A stretch of DNA of 64,000 nucleotides from Balanoglossus misakiensis (Eukaryota; Hemichordata), in the NCBI GenBank assembly GCA_040954595.2, contig CM082579.2, forward strand, positions 7,688,001-7,752,000, given 5' to 3'. Below, in pieces: positions 1-14,800 of this stretch. The notes below the pieces were generated by a model. The model had not been told where the DNA came from. It was given only the letters and a program-made list of their open reading frames with translations, and ran no database searches. The translations under genes and the position numbers were made by a program. Position 1 is the first letter of the stretch. Every line of letters starts with the position of its first letter.

Positions 1-41
1 TTTGACAGTTTTATTGATATTATTTATACGTTGATCACTAG

Positions 42-156
42 CTTCCAGGAAGAGTTGGAGGGAGTCGGGCGAATCATCGACGAACGCAATGAGAGGAGGA
101 AGAGAAAATACCCGTACCTACACCCAGACAGGGTTGCTAATTCCATCAATATCTGA
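42..156 (+). CDS. Lipoxygenase 1, last exon only (partial)
   Basis: This is the final coding exon of a lipoxygenase whose other exons lie left of the window. An acceptor (ctag) precedes base 42, and the frame reads FQEELEGVGRIIDER, then KRKYPYLHP, ending VANSINI and a TGA at 154-156. The C-terminal Ile carboxylate is the classic fifth protein ligand of the lipoxygenase non-haem iron. The same segment occurs at 7118-7232 in the complete neighbouring lipoxygenase, which reads FTHELQEIGRIIDER and ends in Val, so the two genes are tandem paralogues. Lipoxygenases insert oxygen into polyunsaturated fatty acids to give hydroperoxides. Substrate and positional specificity cannot be judged from this exon. 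The exon start rests on alignment to the paralogue. Confidence 0.85.
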
Positions 157-2244
157 AGATGCCTGTTCACGATTCGACGTCCCAGAAGTGACCGGAGTGG
201 AAATGAAAGCGCTGTTGTGATTGGCTTGTGTCGCCTGAATTGAACAGCTATTTTCGACTCAATTTATGCAATTTCAGAACAGACTTGGTAAAGCGAAATT
301 ATGAAAAATAGTATCTCACGCCAAGCCAATGAACAAAAATATTAAGCATAATTTGTTTCAAAATTTATCTAAAAGAGATTGCCTACTTGTTTTATGTGTG
401 ATTTTCTCGCGAATATCACAATCTCTCTCTTTTCGAGAGACAGGAACAATTCTCTCTGTATCGAGATGATTAATGCACGTTCACATTAACACATGCATGG
501 GTAGACCATATTGCCGAAGTAAAAAATAACAAGTTATAGCATGCCATAAGGTTACGCTTGTCAACGAGCCATCTGTGGGCGATTATGTATGGCTAATTCA
601 GGCATTGACATCTTTTTTTGTTGAACCCTTGCAGTTGACTTCCGTATTCATCTAGCCGACCAAATCCTGTAATTTTGTTCAACTGCATTTATTCCTTAGT
701 TATACTCTAGAAGCGCGTTTCCTTATTATGCTGAGTGCGTCAAAGACGTGGTCTTATCACGTCTGTGCTTGAAAAGAAGACACATCTAAAATGAAGGCTC
801 ATTTTCAGATGAAATAAAAAAATAAATAAAAATATGTTAGGCCAAGAACAAATGATGTTACGGGACCATATGAGCAGAGAGGGACCTGGAGCTAAATAAA
901 ACATACTTTTACACCATTGGTGGTCACGTGGTTCGTTGTAATTAGATTTGCGTATTCATAGACCCAGGGATTGGTAAAACGTGTAGGGTGGTTTATTACA
1001 CTTAGATCAGACGAGAGCGAAGACGTCGGGACGGAACGTTGTCCAGGTTTGTGGCCATTCTGCTATTTCTCATGTAATTTTTATTCCCCCAAAATCTATT
1101 TTCTTTTGCGAGATTATTTGACAAAAAGGGCAATGCTGGTTGTCCGTCAAATTTTGTGCCATCTTATACATGCAGTGGTAAATGTAATGGCAAAGTGCCG
1201 GGCCGCCCGGCGGGTTAACCCCATCGCTTCCCGCCGCCCGGCGCGTGCAACAGTTTCTCTGGTTTGGGGGTCAGTGCCTCGATGAACTTCGCAGAGGTCG
1301 GGTCAGTTTTGAGAAAACGTAAAATGTTCCCTTTTAAGCTTGACTTCAGCGAAACTATGTCAGATACACCACCTTGATAGCGCCAGTAGACCAGAAGAGA
1401 GATTTACGATTTCGTGCAAACGTGTTTTTTGTGTGGTTTTCGAGCGACTGTGCGGTATTTATGCTACCATATTGTTCCTATGAAACCGGCCTCGATATAT
1501 GCATACCGGCGAATACTGGTTGTTTTGTGTTTTGTGTTATAGGTAATCTTGCAACTATCCCAAAATAGTTCAAATCGTGTTAATTTATCCCTTTTCGATT
1601 CGCTTCATGATTTATGATTGTCACCTATGTGGAGCGACCAACCCCAACAGGGGCCACTCTTCAACCGTGTACTGAACCTCTTTTAAAGTAATTTACTAGA
1701 TATGTTGTGTGTTTCTCTGTAGAGGCGATATTCCAAATATGTAATGTTGGTATATATTGCTTTATTTTCAATATTGCAAATAACCATCACGTTCAGACGT
1801 CATTGCTCTTAGTGATTCGCACCGTGTCATCACGTATTCCGAATATTAATTCTACCATGGATTGGAACTATATTTTTGGGATAATTGCATGGTAATAAAC
1901 TCTGTAAAACTCTCAGCGCACTGCATGTAGCCTATACACTCGACATATTAATCATTTTGTTTTGTTTTGTTCAAACAATGACAGAAATAGCACATTCTCC
2001 CCAAGTACAACATTTTAGCGGTATGCAATTATCCCAAAATAGTTCCAATTGTGTTCATTTTGAACAGCCGATGAAAATTGAAGACTCGACATATTTCGGT
2101 AGGATCGGTTGACAGGCGCAGAATATATCTTGGTGCAAAATGTTGTTGTTCCCGGTGTACCTCGTGTATGTAACACCTGTTTTTTCTCATTGCAGGTTAT
2201 ATTGTGTGCACAAGATTTGCCTCCTTATAAGAGAAGCGTGAGAG
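157..2244. other. Intergenic region between tandem lipoxygenases
   Basis: About 2.1 kb with no coding sequence I can support. The left part is probably the 3' UTR of lipoxygenase 1, with AATAAA-type signals near 813-835 and 895-900. A small GC-rich island at about 1196-1250 holds an imperfect inverted repeat of CCCGGCGGG type in otherwise AT-rich DNA. A short motif (tatcccaaaatagttc) occurs at about 1556 and again at about 2031, which hints at an old local duplication. Just before the second gene, an acceptor-like cattgcag ends at about 2194, so lipoxygenase 2 may have a spliced 5' UTR. Confidence 0.5.
813..900 (+). terminator. Polyadenylation signals of lipoxygenase 1
   Basis: Overlapping AATAAA hexamers lie at about 813-830 and another at 895-900, roughly 660-740 bases after the lipoxygenase 1 stop. 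They are the first clear signals downstream. Assignment is by position only. Confidence 0.4.
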
Positions 2245-5200
2245 ATGGGTGCCGCCTTGACCTCCCTGTTGCCCGACTACGTCATTCGTGTCCACACCGG
2301 AGACATTAAGGGCGGTGGCACGGACGCCTCGGTGCATCTGAAGCTGTACAACGAGGAAGGGCAGCAGTCGCGCGAGATCGTGCTGAAAGATCCGCTGGGG
2401 CTGAACTTCGAGAGCAACCAGACGGACACGTTCTACATCCGCAACCTGAGCGACTTCGGGGCGATCGCCAAGATAGAGATCTGGCGAGATGTCTGGATGG
2501 GCGACGACTGGTATGTGGACAGCGTCATCGTCGACGACTGGCACAAGCGCGAGTCGTACCCCTTCCCGATCCACCGCTGGGTCACCAACGACCACTTCGT
2601 CGTCACGAAGTACGACTGCGTCTTGCCGTGGAACGAACCGCATCCCGCGCAGCGACAGAAAGAGCTGGAGTACAACAGAACCGAATACGTGCTCGGTCCC
2701 CACGAACATGGACTGCCCATCAGGGTAAGTCAAACAATAATTGTCCGTGCATGGGTGCAGCGCATTGCTAATAGTGATAACTGTATTACATACAGCGCGA
2801 GAACTCGTGTAATTTCTTTCCTTCCCATCTAAAAATTGCCACAGGATTTTCCAACTGATAAAAAATAACACTGATGTAAGAATATACAGGGTAAAAAACT
2901 ATAGTAGGCCTAAACAAATGCTGCTTGAGTATCGATGTCGTTTGTTTGAAGAGGAGACAACCAGTGCGATAAGTCATTCTCAGCATATACATATACCTCC
3001 CTTTTCCCGTCAAAGTAACTTTTATTGACGTTTGTCATGTACTATTGCAGAAAATTATTTTTTTACCATTCTCAAAATACCACGCGCATACCGACAGGGT
3101 GTAATTATATATCCGTGTTCTTTCCCATTCGCAATAAACATATGTTGACTTTTTTTACAGGTTGCAGAGTTACCAAAGCACGAAGACTTTTCATATGGCC
3201 ATAAGGTAAACCAACAGATGTGTTGAAATTGACCATCATGGCAGCTTGCGTGTGCTGTCAGTATAGACACGTCTGTGCGCCACGTTTCCAAAGCTTGAAC
3301 TTGTCAGTGTGTTTGTTGGTTTGTGAACTCAATCAGTGTTATCTCTAGTTTGGCATCCAAAAACATTTTGGTTGCTCAGACTATTTAAAAAAAGACAGTC
3401 ACAATAAAAGAGCAATGGCTCGTGCCTATTGTTTTTATAGGTTTCTAAAAATCGCTTATGTATTCGTAAAGTGTTGTTGTTATTAACACGTGATCGATAT
3501 TGCTAAAAGTGTGAATTTCGCCATCTAATTATCCTCAATTACGTAACCCCCCCCCCCAACAGATGGATGTCAAAACGTACTTGTTGAAGACTTTTGTCCG
3601 CACCAAATTCACCAAGATGTTTACAAGTGACTGGACTGGACTAGACAGCATCCAGAATGTCTATGGTGGCGTCTTTCCTAGGCCTCAGGTAATGAAAGCT
3701 TTTAATAGCATCACAATTACCCCCGTGCAACCATGTATTGATAATTCACATAAAACAAATCTATTGAAACGGGGGTGTTGCAACACCCACAGGTATTCCA
3801 GGAAGGCTGATATTTTTGGAAAACCCATCTGCGCACCCTTTGCTGCCATTTTCATATTGTGCTAACTTCTGGTGCTGCAGATATCAACTGTAATATTACA
3901 GCGTTTTCCACATGGGACGAGATACATATTGACTTCTTATTAAAGGGACATTAGCTGTTACTTTTTACTTTATTTTCAGTATTTTGTTCCGAGTTCAAAT
4001 GCAATTCCTCGCTCTTCTCCAAACAGCAGGCTAATATACCCAGTACTCCGCTTGTCAACATACGAGACCAAATATAATTTGGTGAAGTATATGACACACT
4101 TGAATTTACCAAATTGACTGTGACCAAATGGGAGCACGGTGCCCTCGACGCTATTTTTTCCTACACTGTGTAGTGATGGAAACCGTTGTTTGTTTCTCTG
4201 AGCGCTTATATGTTTAACCTTGCAGGCCTTTTTAACCTGGAAGGAAGACTGGCACTTTGCGTCACAGCGTCTAGAAGGCTGTAACCCGTACGCCATCCGG
4301 CTCTGCAGAGAAGTACCAGCCAAGTAAGTCAATATACAGTGCACCGTAATTCACTAAAGGGGAACTAGATCCCACAAATCGAAGGAATGAACTGATAATA
4401 ATAAGGTCTGAACAGAATTAAGGATATGAAAAATGATATCTGAAGAATTGGTCATATTTTGGAAATAAGTTGCTGGTTTCTCTGAACAAGCTGCCACCAA
4501 GTTTACCGTTATGTGAAATTTTGCAGTTTGCCTGTAACAAACGAGATGGTGGCGCCCTTTCTGGAAGACATGACTCTGGAAGAATGCATCGACGCAAGGC
4601 GGTTATTCATCGTAGACTATCACGTTTTGGTGGACGTACCAAGGGTTAAGGATGAACTAGTAAGTCGAGATATCAGTCTTTGCAAGCCCTTCTGAGTCTG
4701 ACATATAGCGAACGTTTGATTAGATGTAACTTTTTGGTGTAGGTTGTAACCGTACATTTTATTGGTGAGTTTATTGTCTTTCATTCCCATAGGTTGTTTG
4801 TGCTCCCATTGCGCTATTCTTCATGAACAAAGACAAGGAGTTGATGCCAGTGGCGATTCAGCTGTTTCAAGACCCTGGGCCAGAAAACCCGGTGAGTAAT
4901 TGTCTTTCTAGGAATGATATCGTTCAAGATTACTACCCTTTTTATATCGTGCAAAAATATTCCTACACGCGCGTTGGCAGTTCTTTCCGGTGTCGCGTGG
5001 ACACACCTGCAACTCAAGCTCATCAACATAATCTATGCACATACTGATACGTGCGTTTTCTCAAATACGTGTACATAAAGACAGGGTCACACAATGTAGT
5101 ACACATGAATCATGGTGACACCCTAACGTCACGTCTCTTGACCATTGCAGGTGTTTCTTCCTAACGACCCCTACTACACATGGATGATGGCCAAGCTGTT

Positions 5201-7232
5201 CTTCAACCACGCAGACGCATCCTACCACCAAGCTGCCACCCATCTGGGATTCACTCACATGATAGTCGAGACAATGTCGTTATCCGTCAACCGCAATCTG
5301 TCGCCCTCACACCCTCTATACCGACTCGTTGGGCCCCATTTGAAATACGTCATGGCTATTAACAAGTAAGTATTAGCGCTTTTGAATCGTGTAGCCCATC
5401 AGTATTGGTGGTGTCTAAATGTACATGGTATCTCGTAAAGTTAAGAAATGGGATGTTGTGCTCTACGTCAAATGGTGAAATCACAGACAAATAGAAAATT
5501 ATTGTCTGTGGTGAAATCAATAGACCATTTTCCGAACTCCACGAGACCCAGCGAGATCTCGCGTGGCTAGCCAATTTATATTGGAAGGATATTCTGATGT
5601 GATACAGGACAAACGATGGATGCCCCGTCGTGTTAAACTACACAAAAATTCGCTTTTTGTTAAATTTTGCCACCTATTTGAGTTTCATTCAAACTGTGAC
5701 TTGTATCTTGGCTAGAATTCCGTTGCTACGTTAATTGAGTCTCACAAGATCTCGCTTTGTAACAACATCTACGTGTTTGTTCTTTCTCTCCTCCCACCCC
5801 CTCCCCGAAAAAAAGCTCCGCAGTAAACATCTTGATTGCGCCGAACGGCTGGGTAGACAGCGTGATGAGCATCGGCAGAGTTGGTATGCTGGAGATCATC
5901 AAACGAGGCTGGAAAGCGTGGAGACTGGACGTGGACGGAAGCTTGCCGAACGACATGAAGGAACGCGGGGTCGATGACCCGGATGTGATACCGGAGTACC
6001 CGTTCAGGGACGACGCCTTGCTCATCTACAAAGCTATCCAGAACTACGTCAGTGAAGTCGTTCGAAGTCACTATGGTAGGTGTACAGCCTCGAACCCGCC
6101 ATAAGCCCTGTCTGTTCCTCAGTGCAGTCTCCTGGCAATGTGACTTCGGATTATTAATGATCAACTATCATATTTTTTCAAACTACAGAAACTGCTGCGG
6201 ATTTAGCTGAAGACAATGAATTGCAAAATATGGCCAGAGATCTGACAACACTGCCACCAGAGGGACTTGGAGTCAAGGTACGCCAACTAGATTTGCAAAA
6301 GAAAAAATCACTCACTGTTTATAGTTTTCTTACTTATTATTCGGTCTATACCTCCTGCCTGCCTTTTTGTCGTGACGTGTATCTTTGCACCGTTCGTTCG
6401 TTTGCAGGGTGTTCCCGGAAATGGCAGTTTCACCACCTACGAAGACGTCATCCAGGTGTTCACGTCCATTATATTCATGAGCACAATCGGACACACTGCG
6501 GCTAACTACAACCAGTACGCGGAGTACGCCTACCCGCCAAATTATCCCATGCTTTTGCGAGGTACACCACCCAGAAACAAGGCAAGTACTTCGACATAGG
6601 ATAAGGAAATTTGGAGTATCTTATCAGGGACGGCGGCCATTTTGAATTTCAAATTTGAGGCAATTTCGCTCTCTCAATCAAAATTTTTATTCACAAATTT
6701 AAGAGAGAATAGTATAAAGTTGCCATGAGCAAAATATGAGAAAAAGTTTATGACTGATTTTCGGTGCGCATTCTGACTTGATAGGAGCCGCTCACGGAGG
6801 GTGACGTCATGAAACAAGTCGTGGACAAACCCCTGATGTTGAAGGTAGTGGCCATGGTTCACGTGCTGAGCCGTCAGAGTGACGACATATTGGGGAACAG
6901 CGTTGTGACATATCAGTACGACGATATCGGCGTCAATGCCTACAAAAAGTAAGTCAAATGTCACTCCAGTACAAGTCTTATGATAATTGTTTACATGACC
7001 TAAAAAGAAAATGCACATTTTCGAGACTAAAGGACTGCAAAAAGGCAAGTGAACAGCGTTGGTGGGCAATATGCTATTAAAGGTAACATTTTCCTTGGCC
7101 CCTTCATCAATTTCCAGGTTCACCCACGAATTGCAAGAAATTGGCCGCATCATTGACGAGCGTAATAAGACCAGGAAGAGAAAATACACTTATCTCCATC
7201 CGGCGTGGGTTGCAAACTCAATCAACGTGTGA
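2245..7232 (+). CDS. Lipoxygenase 2 (PLAT + lipoxygenase domain), complete
   Basis: Complete animal lipoxygenase of 665 residues in twelve exons: 2245-2724, 3161-3205, 3563-3688, 4226-4323, 4527-4659, 4793-4891, 5151-5365, 5816-6075, 6189-6277, 6408-6581, 6785-6948, 7118-7232. All phases join. The N-terminal ~115 residues form a PLAT/C2-like domain (DYVIRVHTGD start, WYVDSVIV), which usually drives calcium-dependent membrane binding. Iron ligands are visible: His358 and His363 in the H-x4-H motif THLGFTH, His544 and Asn548 in GHTAAN, and the C-terminal carboxylate. The last residue is Val, not the usual Ile. Length matches animal 5/8/12/15-lipoxygenases. The intron after 6581 starts with GC. 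The exact regio- and stereospecificity is not assigned. It is a tandem paralogue of the gene ending at 156. The ATG is preceded by a likely 5' UTR exon. Confidence 0.9.
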
Positions 7233-7654
7233 GGATCGCTGGTTTGAATCCGAGATGCCCAAGAATGGGGGTCATGAACAAAGACGTGCTTTGTCACTTC
7301 CATATTTTCACTCACGACAGCCATATACAGCATGTGTCGCAGGACATGTGTACATATAGAGATTACAAGGGTTTGAGCAAGAATTACAGACACCTGCCAC
7401 GTATATTTGGTTGGGTGAAAAAGTCTATTATGCCAGTGCCCAGGCTTTTGCCATGACGTAAAATCATAATATTCTAACTCAAAAACACCAGTCTGGTAAA
7501 ATGTACATAACAGCACCACTTGATATGTAAAACCTAAAAAAGAGAGACTATAATTAATATAAAGTTGCCTCAAGCAAAATTAAGAATAGGTGGTCGGTGC
7601 ACGTAATGTTATTTATGTAAGTTTTTTGCGAGTTTAGAGGTATAAAATGGTCAA

Positions 7655-7660
7655 AATAAA
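7655..7660 (+). terminator. Polyadenylation signal of lipoxygenase 2
   Basis: AATAAA about 420 bases after the stop at 7232. The 7233-7917 stretch between these convergent genes shows nothing else coding and is probably shared 3' UTR. Confidence 0.4.
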
Positions 7661-7917
7661 TGAATTAAATTTATCGTAGTGTTTGCTTTCTAGTACAGTA
7701 TAATTGTAACTGTATTGAGAGTCTGCCTGTTGCTATGACTCGAAGGACGCTAGAACTTGAAAATGGCGGTAAATTCAACAAAAGCTATGCAGAAGGCTGA
7801 GAGACAAGCACAGTTTTAATTCCCTTCCAAAGCTGGTATGGGCCGGGATTTTTCCGCCTAAGCTACACATAATTAAGCTTGTCAAATTCAAAAAGGGTCG
7901 AACCAAAACCGACATTT

Positions 7918-10552
<2,635 letters not shown>

Positions 10553-11854
10553 CGTGTCAGGGTGTAGGCCTAGCTAGATGATGCGCTTTCAAAAATCATG
10601 GAAAGTTGGGTGGTCCAAAGCGAAAATCACGACGCAGTAATTTGCATTGCGCGTGAAATAAACGTTGAAGACAACGGATGCAACAAGCCTTTTCATTCGC
10701 ATTCGACTCCGCCTCCTCATTTGAATACACAAGTCGATTTGAATATTCATATACAAGTCGATTATAAAATTTGCATAAAAGCTAGCTAACTGTGATGTTA
10801 ATCAATGATGCTTGGCACATGCTCAGTATAGCCTATTAATAGACCCACCTTGCTGCATCGGCTGGAGCTTTTGTCTTTCATGACCGTACGGCTGACTTAT
10901 AAATACTGATAAGGAAAAATACAACAGTGTTTCAGTTCAGATCTGCTGCTCGACCCACGAAATCCATTCGTCAGTGGACACCCCTCCAAGGGATATGGGG
11001 CGATGAAAATATACTGAAGGTTTGTAAAATTTAATGTTAAATGGGAACTTCGGTTGATGTCATTTGGTATGATATTTGTGTTTGAACCTTTTTTAGACTC
11101 AAGCGTTGGAGATGGGGAACTACCTTATGTGATAGTACAGCATGCCTTCTGGATCCTAAAATATTTATGACGTGGTGCCCATCCACCGTACCCTGTCTCA
11201 TAATTGTCTCCCTAGGAGATTTTCTGGAAGGACAAGATTAAGATTATCTGTATTGTCTGTTACTAAGCCAGCAAACTTATGAGCGTGTTAGAGATATTCG
11301 TAAGCATTTCTGACGAACAGACGATGACCATTATTGTTCGAAGCGCGACCGGGGCGGTTTCGGTTTACCTCGCCATGTCTTGTCATTTCAGTGACGTAGC
11401 TGGAAACTTCTCACTTCTCCACACGTATAGACTGCGTTATATCTTCGTCGTATTTGTTAAATTTTGGCTAGTTTTCTGTTCACGTGTTATAATGCATTAC
11501 TGTGTCTGTCTCATGAATATGCATCACCGGATGGCCACTCTAGAGGCATATGGTCAACCACAATTTTTTAGCACCTCCTCCAATTAAACACAGCAATATT
11601 TTCCGAAAATACGTGCATTGAACATGTTGTAGTCGTCGCTGACTCAATGTACTGTAACAAAGTACTTCGCTCTTTAATCATGGACCCTTAAAGGGGGAGG
11701 TTCGTCTCAACTGCGCATGTGACGTTTGGAGAAATGGTACTACATTGTATTACGTAAATGCGAAGTATGAATTATTAGTGCCACTTTTTTCCTTTGTAGA
11801 AATGGTACTGTTTTCGAGAAGAAACTAGGAATCCTTACAGTGGACAAAATCAAT
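10553..11854. promoter_or_regulatory. Head-to-head intergenic region, sulfotransferase / VioB-like gene
   Basis: About 1.3 kb between two divergent start codons. No coding sequence is supported. The 11-mer acaagtcgatt occurs twice, at about 10729 and 10754, close to ATTTGCAT octamer-like sequences, and a TATA-like tataaata is present near 10897. An acceptor-like ttacag ends at 11840, just before the VioB-like start codon, so that gene may have an upstream non-coding exon. Whether the two genes share regulation is unknown. Confidence 0.4.
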
Positions 11855-14800
11855 ATGGCGTCGTTCAAATCGCTGGGAATTGTTCTGTTATCTCTGCTTG
11901 TCATTCCGTATTGTGATGGCTTTGACAAGGCTGAGTGGGTCCGCACCGCTTCAGTCAATACACCTGGTAAGTAAGTAAGTAAGTGAGTGAGTGAGTGAGT
12001 GAGTGAGTGAGTGAGTGAGTGAGTGAGTGAGTGAGTGAGTGAGTGAGTGAGTGAGTGAGTGAGTAGGTAGGTACTCTTCCACCCTAATATCATTTCCCCG
12101 TCGACTCCACAGAAAACAGCCATTCGTACTTAGACTGGCCGCGACTGCATTTCTCTGGCACTTTCTGGTTTGACTCCCCGACTGGCAACAACCTGTGCGA
12201 GAACTACGACATCAACACCTTCGATGAGCGAATCAGGGCGGATCCACACATTCTTGGCTGGAACCCTGAGGGTTCGGCCTGTTTTCAGTTATTGGACTGT
12301 CAAGTGAGATCTGCCTGCTACACAGATGGTCTGTGTACGACCAATCGAAAAACAGATGCTGTCGTTGAAAAGCCTATTTATAGTAAGTCAGATGAACATT
12401 TTATTTTCAGTGTTAGCATTCAAAGAGCGTTCTTCTCTTTCGAGCTATAATATTATCTCAGAGATTTCCAAACAAGCTTTATTGGTTTCATTATCCGAGC
12501 TGTACATGTAAATGTGCACTGGCTAGTACCACTTACTTGTGTGCAAATTGCAGTTTATGTCATATACTAGTATACGACGTACCAAGTCATGTAGGTGTGT
12601 ATTTCTAAACAGAAGCATCCGGGTAACCGTATCAATTTCTTTTACTCCATTAATAGGTAACGTCAACCGTCCCGATGCAAAGATGGCGGACATAGATCCA
12701 ATATACATATCCGTGCCGACGATATTCGGGTTGTCGTTGCACATACCTGGCGCCTTTTCGGGCAAACTTGTGGAGGCGCCGATGTCAAATTCCTACAACA
12801 AACTGTCGAAACGTGAGCGCAGTGGTCATATTGGCGCCGATTTCTATTCCTTGCTCGTTGATGTGGAATGGGAGATCGGTCAAGAGGGAAAGCACTCGAG
12901 AATTGTGAAAGAGCTCAAGGAACAAAGCCTGCGGAGCAAGACACCTAATGTTTTGTCGGTTAAATTCAATTTGGACATGTTCGAAGCCTTTTCCAAAAGC
13001 GGTACATTTGGAACAGGTCGTGTCGTTGGCAGCATCGGCGTCGCTGGACCTGCAGAGCCGCTGCACGACATACGTCACCGGAAGTTGCGCCCTCCAACAT
13101 CCAGTAGGAAGTACGGGATTGCCAATTTCCGCGTTTTCCAAAATCGCGGGAAGATTTTGATAGACCTCGGGAACAGTCTACCCTATAACGGAGAGGGACC
13201 CGATTCTGACGTCATCAAGGTGCTACAGGTTGCCTATCCATCGGAGCAGGAGTCCGAGATCTTGACCTGTGACACACAAGTAGAAGTCGTTGGAAATATT
13301 GACTATGCAAGTAATGGATGGTACGAGATCACGGCGGGTGTCGTCACTGTGCCATCGACGTCAGTGTTGACAAGGAGGCAGCGCAGTGAACTAGCTGATA
13401 GGCCCCTGCTCATAAGACAACTGAACAACGACACCAATGCCTGCGAAGGGGTCGTGCTGGCAGAGCGAGTTGACGGCATGGCGGTCGGCATCATGGGAGA
13501 AAGGGTATTCCGACAAGACCCCGGTGATTCGTGGACGCTTCACGCATTCTCGACCAAATTTGGACGCCGAGCAGACGACCTCTTACTGGAGATCAAACCG
13601 CACGCATTGGTCGAAAACAAACGCATGTTTTCTCGCTGTGGCGCGGGAAACCACGTGTCGTTCAACGAGCCACCCTCCGCTGTCGGCTTCGAAGAGCCGA
13701 AGAAAACGGATGAAAACGGGCAGGCAGATTTTGAATTCACTGGGTATGATCCCAAAAATCCCAGAAAAATCAAAGACGGTCAACTATACCTTTATGACAT
13801 CCTGGTGAATAAATCCTTCACTTCTGATCTTCCTATAGTTATCTACATGTACGACGATTTTGTGGTATCAGAAGGCGGGCCGACCTGGCACCAGGACATT
13901 TATCCAATATTCAAAATGTATTCGAACATGTTCCCAAGCATGAACAATATCATCAACATGGCGTCGTACGATGACGTGTGTCGCAAGAAGTGGATGTTGG
14001 CAACGACCATGACGTTGCCCGCGGCGGACCCGCAGTACATGCCCGTCACCAGAGACCTGTCCAAGCGAAAGCAGCGGGCCATTCTGCAGTGGCTGGACGA
14101 CCCCAAGCCGGGCGAAGTCCCGCGGCCCAGTCTGGAAGACCTGAAAAGGGACCTGCAGACTGCGCTGGAAATGGAGCTGTCCACGATCCCGCCGTACCTG
14201 ACCGCCTGGCTGTCCATCAAGAGGGGGCACAACGTGGACATCTCCAACATCCTGCGCAGCATTGCCACCGAAGAGATGCTGCACATGACGCTGGTGGCAA
14301 ACATCTTGAAGAGCATATGCGGCAGGCCAGTTCTGAACGAGAGGCGGCGGGTGCCGACGTACCCTACCAAGCTCCCCGGGGGTGTCCACCCACACCTCAC
14401 CGTCTCCCTCGGGCGGCTCACCAAGGGACTCATAGAGGACGTGTTCTTGAAAATCGAGGAGCCGGACGACACCCTGCCGATACGGTTGCGCCAGAGGGTG
14501 CTGGCCGTCTCTCCAGAAATCGAGTCGGATTTGGAATCCGAAGTTCCCCTGCGACACCACAATCGCACAATTGGCCAGTTCTACTACAACAGGATATGGA
14601 AGTCACTGAGCTACCACGCCAGCATCAACTCGAGTTTGTTTATGTGTGGAGACAAGGACACGCAGGTTACTGAGGGCGACTGGTACAGTCAGGCCTTGGA
14701 GAAGCCATTTGCAATCACCAACATCGAAGAAGCAAGGCGAGCCATCGAGATCATTACAGAACAGGGGGAGGGAAGTTCCCCAACGCAGCCGTACGATTCC

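Noticed and set aside
7205-7275. tRNA-like B-box (ggtttgaatcc) just after lipoxygenase 2
   Set aside because: No matching A-box or cloverleaf at the right distance, and the upstream half would overlap coding sequence.
11740-12123. Minus-strand open frame with a Thr-His-Ser-Leu repeat
   Set aside because: It is the translation of the GTGA microsatellite and carries no other evidence of being a gene.
13868-14560. Long minus-strand open frames opposite the VioB-like exon
   Set aside because: They are antisense shadows in a GC-richer exon; their sequences have no domain features, while the plus strand shows conserved family motifs.
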